Assembly: GCA_020433785.1 (NCBI GenBank)
Contig: JAGRCC010000693.1
Coordinates: 1 to 12,137 of the forward strand
Direction of reading: 5' to 3'
DNA from: Anaerolineae bacterium
GTDB taxonomy: Bacteria > Chloroflexota > Anaerolineae > 4572-78 > J111
DNA: 12,137 nt
Part shown: in pieces, positions 1-7,400 of the stretch
How the letters are laid out: each line of letters begins with the position of its first letter
Position numbering within the stretch: the first letter of the stretch is position 1
The notes under the pieces: generated by a model
The model's input: the letters and a program-made list of their open reading frames with translations, nothing else
What the model was told of the DNA's origin: nothing
Database searches by the model: none
Position numbers and translations under genes: made by a program

Positions 1-2089
1 ACGGTTCGGTAGAACTACTTAAAAATAACGTCAGTTTGGCGAAACTGTCGTCAAAGGCCCGATCATTGTGCCAGGTACGCAGCATTCCAAAAAAGTTGGT
101 TCGGAAGGGGCTAAATAGCATCCGGTCAACTTCATCCATCGCCAATACTAGCGGCTGATCCAATTTAGCCATAATGTATTTTGAAATATAGCGGCTGCAG
201 TTCAATATATGAGCGCGTCTTCCCCGCCAGTATTGCTCGATGGCGTCGGTCAGGTCTAAGCTTTCACCAATCATGAAACAGAATTCCTTAAAAAACTCCG
301 CCTCATCTTTAAGGTAGTCTTCCGGAAACCTTTGGAAATCGATGAAAACCACCTTTTTACTTCCGGTATCTTTAACCTGTTTGATGACTCGCTGCAGCAG
401 CGAACTTTTGCCCATTTGTCGAGGCGCCTGGATAAAGATGGTACTGGGTTGAGGCGCTTTTAATCGATCCCAACAGAGCGTGTCGACCATTCTTTCAATG
501 TAAAAGTGCGAGTCCGGGCGCATTGTGCCATACGGCGATTCAATGTCGCTGATAGAGCTACTTTGGTTACTGTTTAGCGTTCCTAGTGTTTGGCGAACAT
601 CGGGCGGCGTTTGGAGCAGTTGTTGAGCCGCCGCCGCGCCCCAAAAGGCCGTTTGAGCCGGTAATGGAGCCAAAGGAGAATTTCGCACTGTTTCATATTT
701 CAAGGCTCCTAACAGGTAAATTGTTAAACTACGATAATACTCATCCCAATTCTCAAAATCAAACAGGCTTCTGCGAGCCATTTGACGAATCAGGCGTAAT
801 ATTGTAAACGGTTTGCTCAATGTCGGTTCAGGTAAGTTAGGTGAATAATCATCCGTTTCGGCTACGAGATATAGTTGTTCGTAAATGAAAAATATCGTTT
901 CTGGGGGCAGGGTGGCCTGCTGCAAAAGGGGTGGGATAAGTTTGATCACCACCTCCGTCTCTAAGCGAAGCAGATCATGTAAGACGTGCCCTTGCTTAAC
1001 TGTTACAAAATCAATCAAAATAAAATCGCGTATTTGAGGGTCTACTAAGATATTTTCAAAATTTAGATCCCCGTGAACCGTGGATATTCTGACCTCGACA
1101 AAATTTTGGAGAAGGTGTTGATAGGTTTTTAAAGGATTGGGTAGTAATAAAGCAGATGAGAAATCAGGATTAGGGGTTAGCGGCAGTTGAGTTGTGGCCG
1201 GATCAATTGTCTCCCCAAACGCCTGCCGGACGTAGCTTTCTAATAAGCTGTGACGAGTGGCTTCAACTTGCCCTTGCATAGTTTCAATTAATTGGCCAAC
1301 CTGATAGTCAGTAAAGTTTTCAACCCCGGTCAATCTAACACGGAAAGAAGGTGAAAAACCATCATTGGTTGTGGTAGGCAGGTTGAGCGTGATTTTGCCA
1401 TCACCTGGATTTACTTTGGTAACTACAAATCTTTTGAGTTGCACCCAAGCGCCGTTAGAAACAATCGGAGGTGAGGCCATATCATCTCCTGTTATTAAGA
1501 TTGGCTCAACCTGAGGGGGTGGCTCGATCTGTTTGACGATAAGGTTGAGTGGCAGCAGATTGTCATAATTGGTTTGCATTTGAAAAGAAGTTTCTGTTCG
1601 ATTTCTTGACCACCAACGTCGTCCTAAAACTTCAAAGAGACGTGTTTTTATGACGTGCGCCGTATCTTCAATATCAGCTGTTTGATAATAATCAAATAAA
1701 CTTTGCACCTTAAAAACACCGCCCCCGGCTATACTGTAGCGTATCCCCTTCCATAGACCATCTTCTGATAACGCAGAGGAAACATCAATTACAGCCGTAT
1801 TCGGCAGTTTACGCTCGACCCATTTTTGGTAGGCTTGTTGCTCTTGGTCAATCAAGCTCCCCGGTGCGATTTTAACAATAGCTAATTCATCACCATGGTC
1901 TACTTCAATTAACCTGACGCGATAAACGTAACTGCCGCTATAACCACCATCGAGCTTAGCCTCGACGGCAATGCGCTGAAAACCTGAAAATATGGCCTGC
2001 AGTACAGTTTTAACCTGTGGGGGCAGGTCAATACCAGCAGATGTTTGAATAACTGGGCAATTAGGATGAGATAGGTCGTGATTTGGCAT
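1..2089 (-). CDS. APH-like kinase domain fused to AAA-like (AAA_35-type) ATPase, C-terminus beyond window
   Basis: The reading frame is open from an ATG at 2089 (GGGAG ribosome site 6 bases upstream) to the left edge, giving 696 residues with no stop. Residues about 40-380 look like an aminoglycoside-phosphotransferase/choline-kinase fold: a glycine-rich loop GGYSGS (48-53), a lysine K73 in AIVKI, a glutamate E83, the catalytic loop HGDLNFEN (339-346) and a metal-binding D360-F361. From about 518 an AAA_35-type module follows: SPYGTMRPDSHFYIER (518-533), Walker A APRQMGKSS with K561, Walker B LAMDEVDR with D652-E653, and the STEP segment at the edge. The kinase part resembles the family called ternary-complex-associated domain 9, which is associated with predicted conflict/signalling ATPases; that match is from memory. 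Inferred role: nucleotide-driven regulator or sensor that phosphorylates an unknown substrate. The gene is AT-richer than its neighbours and is followed by no recognisable partner inside the window. Confidence 0.82.
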   Translation of the reverse strand, partial: MPNHDLSHPNCPVIQTSAGIDLPPQVKTVLQAIFSGFQRIAVEAKLDGGYSGSYVYRVRLIEVDHGDELAIVKIAPGSLIDQEQQAYQKWVERKLPNTAVIDVSSALSEDGLWKGIRYSIAGGGVFKVQSLFDYYQTADIEDTAHVIKTRLFEVLGRRWWSRNRTETSFQMQTNYDNLLPLNLIVKQIEPPPQVEPILITGDDMASPPIVSNGAWVQLKRFVVTKVNPGDGKITLNLPTTTNDGFSPSFRVRLTGVENFTDYQVGQLIETMQGQVEATRHSLLESYVRQAFGETIDPATTQLPLTPNPDFSSALLLPNPLKTYQHLLQNFVEVRISTVHGDLNFENILVDPQIRDFILIDFVTVKQGHVLHDLLRLETEVVIKLIPPLLQQATLPPETIFFIYEQLYLVAETDDYSPNLPEPTLSKPFTILRLIRQMARRSLFDFENWDEYYRSLTIYLLGALKYETVRNSPLAPLPAQTAFWGAAAAQQLLQTPPDVRQTLGTLNSNQSSSISDIESPYGTMRPDSHFYIERMVDTLCWDRLKAPQPSTIFIQAPRQMGKSSLLQRVIKQVKDTGSKKVVFIDFQRFPEDYLKDEAEFFKEFCFMIGESLDLTDAIEQYWRGRRAHILNCSRYISKYIMAKLDQPLVLAMDEVDRMLFSPFRTNFFGMLRTWHNDRAFDDSFAKLTLFLSSSTEP

Positions 2090-2591
2090 TAGTTCTCCCA
2101 AAATAATTTCAAGTTATAAGACAGATCTATACCATACAAAAAGTGCTAAAATTTATTCAGTGAGTTTGAAGGGTATTTATTGAAGGTGAGATAAATGGTA
2201 TAGGTTGTCTGGTTCTATCCAAAGAAAATGACCTCATCTGAACGCGCTAAGACATTCAAAAATGAGGCCATTCTATCTGTCGGCAGTTTTGGGTGGCATT
2301 TTGGTCGATATTGTGAAGGTTGTCACGCATGTATTTTAACATAGGTTAATGTCGTTAGGCAATACGCAAAATAGCTAAAAATAAGCCAAATCGCGAGTTC
2401 ATCGGAGCTAGCGATAATTTTTCATTTTAGCCACCTACTATTATAACAGTGTTAAAATTATTTTACCTTCGGCCAGGTGGACGATATTTTCTATATCCTT
2501 TAACTACTCTTTAAATTTCGTCATTTCCGCATAAATGCCTATATTTATAAGCAAAATGGCTTACGCTAAATTTAGTAGAGCAGCTTATCCT
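2090..2591. other. AT-rich divergent intergenic spacer with inverted repeats
   Basis: This 500-base spacer separates the divergent ATPase and serine-hydrolase genes, and I see no convincing coding sequence in it. It holds a 9-base inverted repeat CTATACCAT/ATGGTATAG (2127-2135, 2195-2203) and an 11-base imperfect one, AATGACCTCAT/ATGAGGCCATT (2227-2237, 2262-2272). It also holds TTAAC-ATAG-GTTAA (2336-2349) and the palindrome near 2449 described separately. An alternative ATG at 2535 lies inside it. Promoters for both genes should be here, but only the plus-strand one has a reasonable match. Confidence 0.6.
2419..2457 (+). promoter_or_regulatory. Candidate promoter with operator-like palindrome over the -10
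   Basis: A -35-like TTTTCA (2419-2424) is separated by 17 bases from TATAAC (2442-2447, five of six consensus bases). The -10 lies within the near-palindrome TTATAACAGTGTTAAAA (2441-2457), centred on G2449, with five perfect arm bases TAACA/TGTTA and two more outer pairs. This is a plausible repressor site for the downstream serine-hydrolase gene, whose start is about 135 bases away. It is inferred from sequence only. Confidence 0.35.
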
Positions 2592-4334
2592 ATGCGGAAA
2601 TTGCTTTTTTTGATCTTTTTCATTTGGTTTATAACTATAACCGGTGCCTCTGCCGATAGCCCCGCCCTTACCTACACCACCCAACTCGAAGACACCCTGC
2701 CCCGTCTGGCCGACAAATACTACCGCGATCCGGCGGACTGGCCGGCCATTTGGCGGGCGACTAACAACGCGGCCGCGACGGACAGCCGATTCGCCGCCAT
2801 CGACTCGCCGGGTGTTCTGCTGCCCGGCCAGATGCTGGTTATACCTACAAAGGCCGAGGCTAGTCGCCTGTTGGCCGGGGGCGGGACGACCGAACCGTCT
2901 TTGGTCGCTGCCCCGGAAGTCCAACCGCTGACCCCGGAGTGGCTGGCCAACTTCTCCACCACCGTTGAAGAAACCCGCCAACATTTCGGCATTCCCGGCG
3001 TGGCTGTGGCGATTGTGCGGGATAATCAGATTGTGCTGGCCGAGGGATTCGGTGTGCGCGAACTCGGCCGCGACGAGCCGATTACGTCGCAGACGGTCTT
3101 TGCCGTCGGCTCAACCACGAAGGCCATGAACGCGGCCATGATCGCCTCATTGGTTGATGATGGGGTGTTGGCCTGGGATCAACCGGTGCGCGACCTTTGG
3201 CCCGATTTTGCCCTGGCCGATCCCGATCTTACCTCCGAGATTCGGCTGCGTGACCTGCTGAATATGTCCAGTGGCGTCCTGCGGGCCGATCTGGAATGGA
3301 GCGGGGTGGGCCTAACGCCCGAACAGACAATGGCCTCACTGGCCGAACTGCCTTTGGATGAAGAACCGGGCCGCCACTTTCACTACAACAACCAGATCGT
3401 CGCTACCGCAGGTTACGTCGCCGCGCTGGCAGCCGGAGGAGCGACCGGTAACTTGGATGCTGCCTACGCCGATTTACTGCGCCTCCGCCTGTTCGAACCG
3501 GCCGGTATGAAGACCGCTTCCCTCTTTGTTGACGCGGCTCAGGCCAATCCTAACCATGCGACGCCGCACGACTTCACTCTCTTTGGTGAGGTCGTACCCA
3601 CTTATTACCACGCCGATACCGGCATTACGCCGGCTGGAGCGGTCAACGCCAGCGCGGTCGATCTGGCTCGATTTTTACTGATGCAGCTTAACCAAGGCGT
3701 TAGTCAGACCGGAACTCGTGTTGTCTCTGCCGAAAATCTGACCGAAGCCTGGCAGCCGCAAATCGAAATTACGCCAGATTTTAACTATGGTATGGGCTGG
3801 TTCATCGAAGAGTACGAGGGCGTCGAAATGCTCTGGCACGACGGCGATGTATTGGGTTTCAAGTCGCTGCTGGTCATGGTCCCCGAAGCCAACGCCGGAA
3901 TGGTGCTGCTGACCAATCGCACTATCTCGTTCGGTTTTGCTAACAGCCTACGCTATCGCTTTATCGAGTTGTTGTATGATCTGGATGTCGAAGCGGCAGA
4001 GTATTATAAGACCCAATGGGATGATTTTATGGAGGCGTTGCCCGGCATTCGTGAGCCGCTGGCGGAGACCGTTTCAGAGGCCGAGGTGGCCGATTATGTC
4101 GGGGAGTATGAAACGGGCTGGCAGGTTGAACGGCGAGAGGATGGAACGTTTTGGACCACACGAGGCCCCTACCAATGGCGGCTGCTGGCGGCCGGCGAGG
4201 GTAAATTTGTGATCAACAACGGTTTTGGCATCACTTCGGAGATTGTGTTTGAACCGGATGAGACGGACCAGATGCAAATGGCCGTTTGGCTTTCGAACGG
4301 TGAAACGGGCACGTATTTGCGCCTCGAGCCGTAG
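2592..4334 (+). CDS. Secreted LysM-like + class C beta-lactamase-fold serine hydrolase
   Basis: Numbered from the ATG at 2592, the protein has 580 residues. It begins with a typical signal peptide (MRK, then a hydrophobic run, then ASA at about 20-22). That is why this start is preferred over the in-frame ATG at 2535, which would add 19 residues ahead of the signal. Residues about 27-85 resemble LysM (LEDTLPRLADKYY, ending LPGQMLVIP), suggesting peptidoglycan or glycan binding. The catalytic domain follows from about 100. It carries the penicillin-recognising triad motifs: STTK (S174, K177), YNN (Y265) and HDG (H416). The HxG third motif fits class C/esterase/peptidase relatives better than classical beta-lactamases. 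The last about 90 residues (YVGEYETGW onward) look like the small beta-barrel lipocalin-like or DUF3471 tail of this family. Likely an exported cell-wall or D-amino-peptide hydrolase or esterase; the substrate is unknown. Transcribed alone. Confidence 0.88.
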   Translation: MRKLLFLIFFIWFITITGASADSPALTYTTQLEDTLPRLADKYYRDPADWPAIWRATNNAAATDSRFAAIDSPGVLLPGQMLVIPTKAEASRLLAGGGTTEPSLVAAPEVQPLTPEWLANFSTTVEETRQHFGIPGVAVAIVRDNQIVLAEGFGVRELGRDEPITSQTVFAVGSTTKAMNAAMIASLVDDGVLAWDQPVRDLWPDFALADPDLTSEIRLRDLLNMSSGVLRADLEWSGVGLTPEQTMASLAELPLDEEPGRHFHYNNQIVATAGYVAALAAGGATGNLDAAYADLLRLRLFEPAGMKTASLFVDAAQANPNHATPHDFTLFGEVVPTYYHADTGITPAGAVNASAVDLARFLLMQLNQGVSQTGTRVVSAENLTEAWQPQIEITPDFNYGMGWFIEEYEGVEMLWHDGDVLGFKSLLVMVPEANAGMVLLTNRTISFGFANSLRYRFIELLYDLDVEAAEYYKTQWDDFMEALPGIREPLAETVSEAEVADYVGEYETGWQVERREDGTFWTTRGPYQWRLLAAGEGKFVINNGFGITSEIVFEPDETDQMQMAVWLSNGETGTYLRLEP

Positions 4335-4336
4335 AC

Positions 4337-4370
4337 TCTTGGAATTGCGTAAACCCCAAGATTAATTTTG
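4337..4370 (+). terminator. Weak terminator-like hairpin after the serine hydrolase
   Basis: Just after the stop codon, TCTTGG (4337-4342) can pair with CCAAGA (4356-4361) across a 13-base loop. It is followed by TTAATTTTG. The stem is only six base pairs and the U-run is interrupted, so termination here would be inefficient. Confidence 0.35.
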
Positions 4371-4393
4371 TAGGTGTTCAACTGAATAGTTTG

Positions 4394-4402
4394 TGGTAAA
4401 AT
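4394..4402 (+). promoter_or_regulatory. Candidate extended -10 promoter for the ComEA-like gene
   Basis: TGG-TAAAAT gives a TGn extended -10 with five of six consensus bases. No good -35 is found at 16-18 bases upstream. It lies 112 bases before the ComEA-like start, in a gap that otherwise holds only AT-rich sequence. Confidence 0.3.
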
Positions 4403-4513
4403 GTTACTTAAGCAAGATTGACCAGCTCTTTTTCAAGCTATAAATTAGATTTGTATCCTTTAACTTACCCTTAACCACCCATTAAAACATCTTTTAGAAC
4501 CAGGAGTAGTGTA

Positions 4514-5179
4514 ATGAATTCGACGTGGCTTGATCAACATCGTAGTCTTGTATTTGGAGTGCTGTCAGTGCTGGCTGTTGGCGGGGCCGGTATATTCTAT
4601 TGGAACCAGCCGGGGGACGCTCCCATCGAAATTTTGCCTATAGAAGCGGCGGCGCCAACCGCCACCGAAGCTGTTTCGACGCCAACACCAACAGCTACGC
4701 CGGCTCCGGTTAGAGTCTATGTGACCGGCGCAGTCGCCCATTCAGACGTTTACTTTTTGCCGGCGGGCAGCATCATTAAGGATGCCATCGAGGCCGCCGG
4801 CGGTTTTATCGAAGAAGCCGATCCGGAGCGAATTAATCAGGCTTTGGAACTGCAAGACCAGCAGCAGATTCACATCCCGCGCCGCGATGAAGCGAGCCCG
4901 CCGCCGCCGGTTCAGGGCGGGCCGGTTGTTGCCGTTGCCGATAGCAGTCGTAGTGGTGGTTTGGCCGCGGCTCCGGACACGGGCGGCATAATCAACCTAA
5001 ATACGGCCACGCTTGAACAGTTAGATAGCCTACCTGGAGTAGGGCCGGCCATTGCGCAGCGAATCATCGATTATCGAGATAGCATTGGCGGATTCTCATC
5101 GATTGATGAAATCACCCAGGTTAGCGGCATCGGTCCGGCTACTTTTGAGAAGATTAAAGCCTTTATTACGGTAAATTAG
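4514..5179 (+). CDS. comEA: ComEA-like membrane-anchored DNA-binding protein (SLBB + helix-hairpin-helix)
   Basis: The protein has 221 residues and a clear AGGAG ribosome site (4502-4506) seven bases before the ATG. One N-terminal membrane anchor lies at about residues 12-31. A threonine/proline/alanine-rich linker (about 45-66) follows. Next comes an SLBB-type domain (VRVYVTGAVAHSDVYFLPAG, about 67-121), then a low-complexity spacer. The C-terminal ComEA helix-hairpin-helix pair spans about 160-221, beginning INLNTAT, with LPGVGP (173-178) and VSGIGP (203-208). This is the standard order of ComEA, the surface DNA receptor of natural transformation, with the DNA-binding part outside the membrane. 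No comEC or comEB is next to it here, so competence is not shown; it may instead serve general extracellular DNA binding. It is probably a single-gene unit. Confidence 0.9.
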   Translation: MNSTWLDQHRSLVFGVLSVLAVGGAGIFYWNQPGDAPIEILPIEAAAPTATEAVSTPTPTATPAPVRVYVTGAVAHSDVYFLPAGSIIKDAIEAAGGFIEEADPERINQALELQDQQQIHIPRRDEASPPPPVQGGPVVAVADSSRSGGLAAAPDTGGIINLNTATLEQLDSLPGVGPAIAQRIIDYRDSIGGFSSIDEITQVSGIGPATFEKIKAFITVN

Positions 5180-5248
5180 AGACCGACCAAAATAATCGTT
5201 TGTTTTAAGATGATCGTTACCCTTGAATTCGCTGCAAGCCTTTGTTTG

Positions 5249-5257
5249 TGTTATAAT
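5249..5257 (+). promoter_or_regulatory. Extended -10 promoter for the phosphoribosyltransferase gene
   Basis: TGT-TATAAT is a perfect -10 hexamer (5252-5257) preceded by the TG of an extended -10. This can work without a good -35, and none is seen at 17 bases. Transcription would begin near 5264 and leave a leader of about 110 bases containing the hairpin at 5284-5322. Confidence 0.55.
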
Positions 5258-5283
5258 AAATTTTTATATCAATAGCTATTTAG

Positions 5284-5322
5284 ATCGGGGAGCGATCAGG
5301 GCTACCCCTAATCCTTCCCGAT
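5284..5322 (+). promoter_or_regulatory. Leader hairpin upstream of the phosphoribosyltransferase
   Basis: ATCGGGGAG (5284-5292) pairs with CTTCCCGAT (5314-5322) as nine base pairs including one G-U. Inside, AGGG (5298-5301) can pair with CCCT (5306-5309). It lies between the extended -10 promoter and the start at 5376. The run after it, TAATTTCT, is a poor terminator tail. It could be an attenuator-type or protein-binding leader; it does not match a riboswitch I recognise. Confidence 0.4.
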
Positions 5323-5375
5323 TAATTTCTGACATACATAAAATGGCAGTTTACATATATGCGATAGGCTAATCT

Positions 5376-5861
5376 ATGGATGATGTCAAACGAATTTACC
5401 TTTCTTGGAATGATGTAGTTAAGCTGATCGGGACAGTTATGCCTCGATTGGAGGTTTATGAATTTGATCTGGTGATCGCCATTACTCGCGGCGGAATTGT
5501 GCCGGGGGCGATTATTGCCGAGCGGTTGCGGATTAAGCAGGTCTTGGTGGCTTCGGTCGATTTTTATGAAGACGAAGAGCATGATCTGGACTGGCCGGTG
5601 TTTATGCAATTTCCCGCTGACAGTTTTTTGCGAGGGCAGCAAGTATTAATTGTGGACGATATTTGGGATCGGGGGAAGCAGATTGTCAACGTGACCGAAC
5701 GGGTGCGGCAGGCGGGGGGGCAACCTTATTCCGTAGTTTTACATTACAAATCCCAGCGGAATGAATTTCCGGACAAAACGCCTGATTTCTTTGCTGAAGA
5801 GACGACGGATTGGATTATCTATCCGTGGGAAGTGGAGCGAGGCGCGGTCGGAACGGCTTGA
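5376..5861 (+). CDS. Phosphoribosyltransferase family protein (Gpt/COG2236-like)
   Basis: The 161-residue protein has the type I phosphoribosyltransferase layout. An N-terminal beta strand leads to AITRGGIVPGAIIAERL (about 34-50), the pyrophosphate-loop region. The 13-residue PRPP-binding motif is VLIVDDIWDRGKQ, with acidic pair D94-D95. The end, carrying DWIIYPWE, is typical of the xanthine-guanine/hypoxanthine-like group COG2236. It would transfer a phosphoribosyl group from PRPP to a purine base in the cytoplasm, though the exact base cannot be read from sequence. The glycine expected near the end of the PRPP loop is kept (G100), while R99 and W97 are less usual there. The ribosome site before ATG is weak (AGG at about -9). 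It is probably transcribed from the promoter at 5249-5257 and stands 70 bases ahead of the epimerase gene. Confidence 0.87.
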   Translation: MDDVKRIYLSWNDVVKLIGTVMPRLEVYEFDLVIAITRGGIVPGAIIAERLRIKQVLVASVDFYEDEEHDLDWPVFMQFPADSFLRGQQVLIVDDIWDRGKQIVNVTERVRQAGGQPYSVVLHYKSQRNEFPDKTPDFFAEETTDWIIYPWEVERGAVGTA

Positions 5862-5877
5862 GCTGGCAGCTGCCCCC

Positions 5878-5907
5878 TTGACTCAATCCTTAAAAAACCA
5901 GTTTTAT
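5878..5907 (+). promoter_or_regulatory. Candidate promoter for the epimerase gene
   Basis: TTGACT (5878-5883, five of six) is followed after 18 bases by TTTTAT (5902-5907, four of six). It lies in the 70-base gap before the epimerase, so that gene may have its own promoter in addition to read-through from the phosphoribosyltransferase. Confidence 0.35.
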
Positions 5908-5931
5908 TCATTTAGTATTTAAGGACATAGA

Positions 5932-6858
5932 ATGCGTTTTCTTATTACAGGCGGAGCGGGTTTCATTGGCGCAGCTTTGGCGAATAATTTGGTGCATCGA
6001 GGGCATAGTGTGCGTGTTCTTGACGATTTAAGCGCCGGGGATGCGGGCAGGCTTGATCCTGCTGTCAATTTTACGCGAGGCGATGTAGAAGATAAACCCA
6101 AAGTGTGGCGTTTGCTCAACAAAGTTGACTGTGTCTATCATCTGGCGGCGCGAGTATCTGTGCCTGAGTCGGTGTTATATCCTCGAGAGTACAATAAAAC
6201 GAATGTTAGCGGCACAGTCGCTCTTATGGAAGCGCTGCGCGATGCCGGCATTAAACGGGTGGTTCTGGCTTCTTCGGGAGCGGTTTATGGCGAACAGCGA
6301 GTCGGGGCGGTGCATGAGGCGTTATTGCCTCATCCGGCCTCTCCCTACGCGGCCAGCAAATTAGCCGCCGAAAGTTACGTACGAACGATTGGTGAATTGT
6401 GGAATATTGAAACGGTTTCGCTGAGGGTTTTTAACTGCTATGGGCCAGGCCAGTCGCTGCCTCCCACCCATCCGCCGGTGATCCCGCAATTCATGCGTCA
6501 AATCTTGGAAGACGGCTCGCTGGTGATTTACGGCAGCGGGGCCCAAACCCGAGACTATATTTACGTTGACGATGTCGTCGAAGCCCTGATTACAGCCGCC
6601 ACAGCCGACGGCATTAATCGCGAAATTATTAATATTGGCACCGGGGTGAGCACCACCATCAACCAGTTAATAAGTTGTTTAGAGGCTGTCACTCGCAAGA
6701 AGGCCAAAGTGGTGGTTAGCCCTTCCATTTCCGGCGGCGTGTCAAACCTGGTGGCCAATACCCGAAAGGCTCAAGAACTGCTCGACTTCAAACCCAAGAT
6801 CACGTTGGACAAGGGGCTGGCCTTACTTAAAGAGCGCGATCCCCATTTTATGTCTTAA
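5932..6858 (+). CDS. NAD-dependent nucleotide-sugar epimerase/dehydratase (GalE-like extended SDR)
   Basis: The protein has 308 residues. The ATG is preceded by AAGGA (5921-5925) with six bases of spacing. The N-terminus carries the NAD-binding Rossmann motif GGAGFIG (7-13) with D31-D32 at the end of the second strand, indicating NAD preference. Catalytic residues of the extended short-chain dehydrogenase family are present: S114-S115 in LASSGAVYG and Y139-x3-K143 in SPYAASK. Family signatures FNCYGPGQ and RDYIYVDDVVEAL follow in the sugar-nucleotide half. Full length is normal for UDP-glucose 4-epimerase or related 4-epimerases/4,6-dehydratases. The substrate cannot be fixed from sequence, but UDP-hexose or UDP-uronate 4-epimerisation is likely. 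It probably supplies the polysaccharide locus on the opposite strand, with which it converges. Confidence 0.92.
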   Translation: MRFLITGGAGFIGAALANNLVHRGHSVRVLDDLSAGDAGRLDPAVNFTRGDVEDKPKVWRLLNKVDCVYHLAARVSVPESVLYPREYNKTNVSGTVALMEALRDAGIKRVVLASSGAVYGEQRVGAVHEALLPHPASPYAASKLAAESYVRTIGELWNIETVSLRVFNCYGPGQSLPPTHPPVIPQFMRQILEDGSLVIYGSGAQTRDYIYVDDVVEALITAATADGINREIINIGTGVSTTINQLISCLEAVTRKKAKVVVSPSISGGVSNLVANTRKAQELLDFKPKITLDKGLALLKERDPHFMS

Positions 6859-7349
6859 TCGTCTAGCTCTTCCAGGCCGACAGCCATTAAATACCCTCGC
6901 GCGCGTTCTGTTTTGGGGTAGCGATTCACCAATTTCCAGAATTTAGGGCCGTGGTTCGCCTCCAATAGGTGGGCCATCTCATGGATAAGGACGTAGTCTC
7001 GCACAAAGGCGGGCATTGTCGCCAGCCGGTGCGAGAGGCGAATGGTACCCCTGGCCGGGGTGCAGCTGCCAAATCGGCTGTTCTGATTAGTCACCCATTT
7101 TATCGATTCCCACTTTAACTTGCCCCCAAAATATTCCCGGTTCAATTCCTGGGCGCGACGATGCAGAGATTGGTCGTCGAGATCGACCTTAACCTGCTTT
7201 TTCTGCCAGCGCTGCTGTAAATTCTCGATAATGGGCTGTAGGTCTTGATCGTCCATATCAGCCGGCGCTTGGACCACAAACACCCCATCGACTTCACGGG
7301 CGCTGACGGTTTTTTTTCGCTTTTTACTTCGAACAACTTTAATTTCCAT
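6855..7349 (-). CDS. YgjP/DUF45-type zinc metallopeptidase
   Basis: This 164-residue protein starts with the family pattern of a short beta region (VVRSKKRKKTVSARE) and ends in a zinc site. H123-E124-x2-H127 is followed by H133 in HEMAHLLEANHGPKFW, so two histidines plus a third ligand of the gluzincin-like YgjP/WLM group are intact. The fold is related to M48/SprT-like peptidases. Members are often paired with restriction or stress genes, but no substrate is assigned. The ribosome site is weak. The gene is last in the minus-strand run, 143 bases after the thymidylyltransferase with a large palindrome between. Its stop codon (TAA at 6857-6855) interlocks with the stop of the convergent epimerase gene. 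Confidence 0.85.
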   Translation of the reverse strand: MEIKVVRSKKRKKTVSAREVDGVFVVQAPADMDDQDLQPIIENLQQRWQKKQVKVDLDDQSLHRRAQELNREYFGGKLKWESIKWVTNQNSRFGSCTPARGTIRLSHRLATMPAFVRDYVLIHEMAHLLEANHGPKFWKLVNRYPKTERARGYLMAVGLEELDD

Positions 7350-7400
7350 ATTGTTTACAACTTTGTTTTGGGCGCGCCATTGACGCCATTAAATTGTGTT

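Noticed and set aside
586..807. Plus-strand 73-codon frame inside the ATPase gene
   Set aside because: It lies antisense to a long open frame with clear kinase and ATPase motifs, and has no recognisable domain or ribosome site.
2511..2984. Minus-strand frame of 157 codons over the start of the serine hydrolase
   Set aside because: It is an antisense shadow; the plus strand has a signal peptide, LysM-like motif and catalytic domain in one frame.
5865..5874. Perfect palindrome GGCAGCTGCC after the phosphoribosyltransferase
   Set aside because: It has no loop or U-run for a terminator and a 10-base palindrome is common by chance.
7366..7392. CGCCATT direct repeat beside GGCGCGCC upstream of the metallopeptidase
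   Set aside because: Only two short copies, with no promoter nearby to suggest function.
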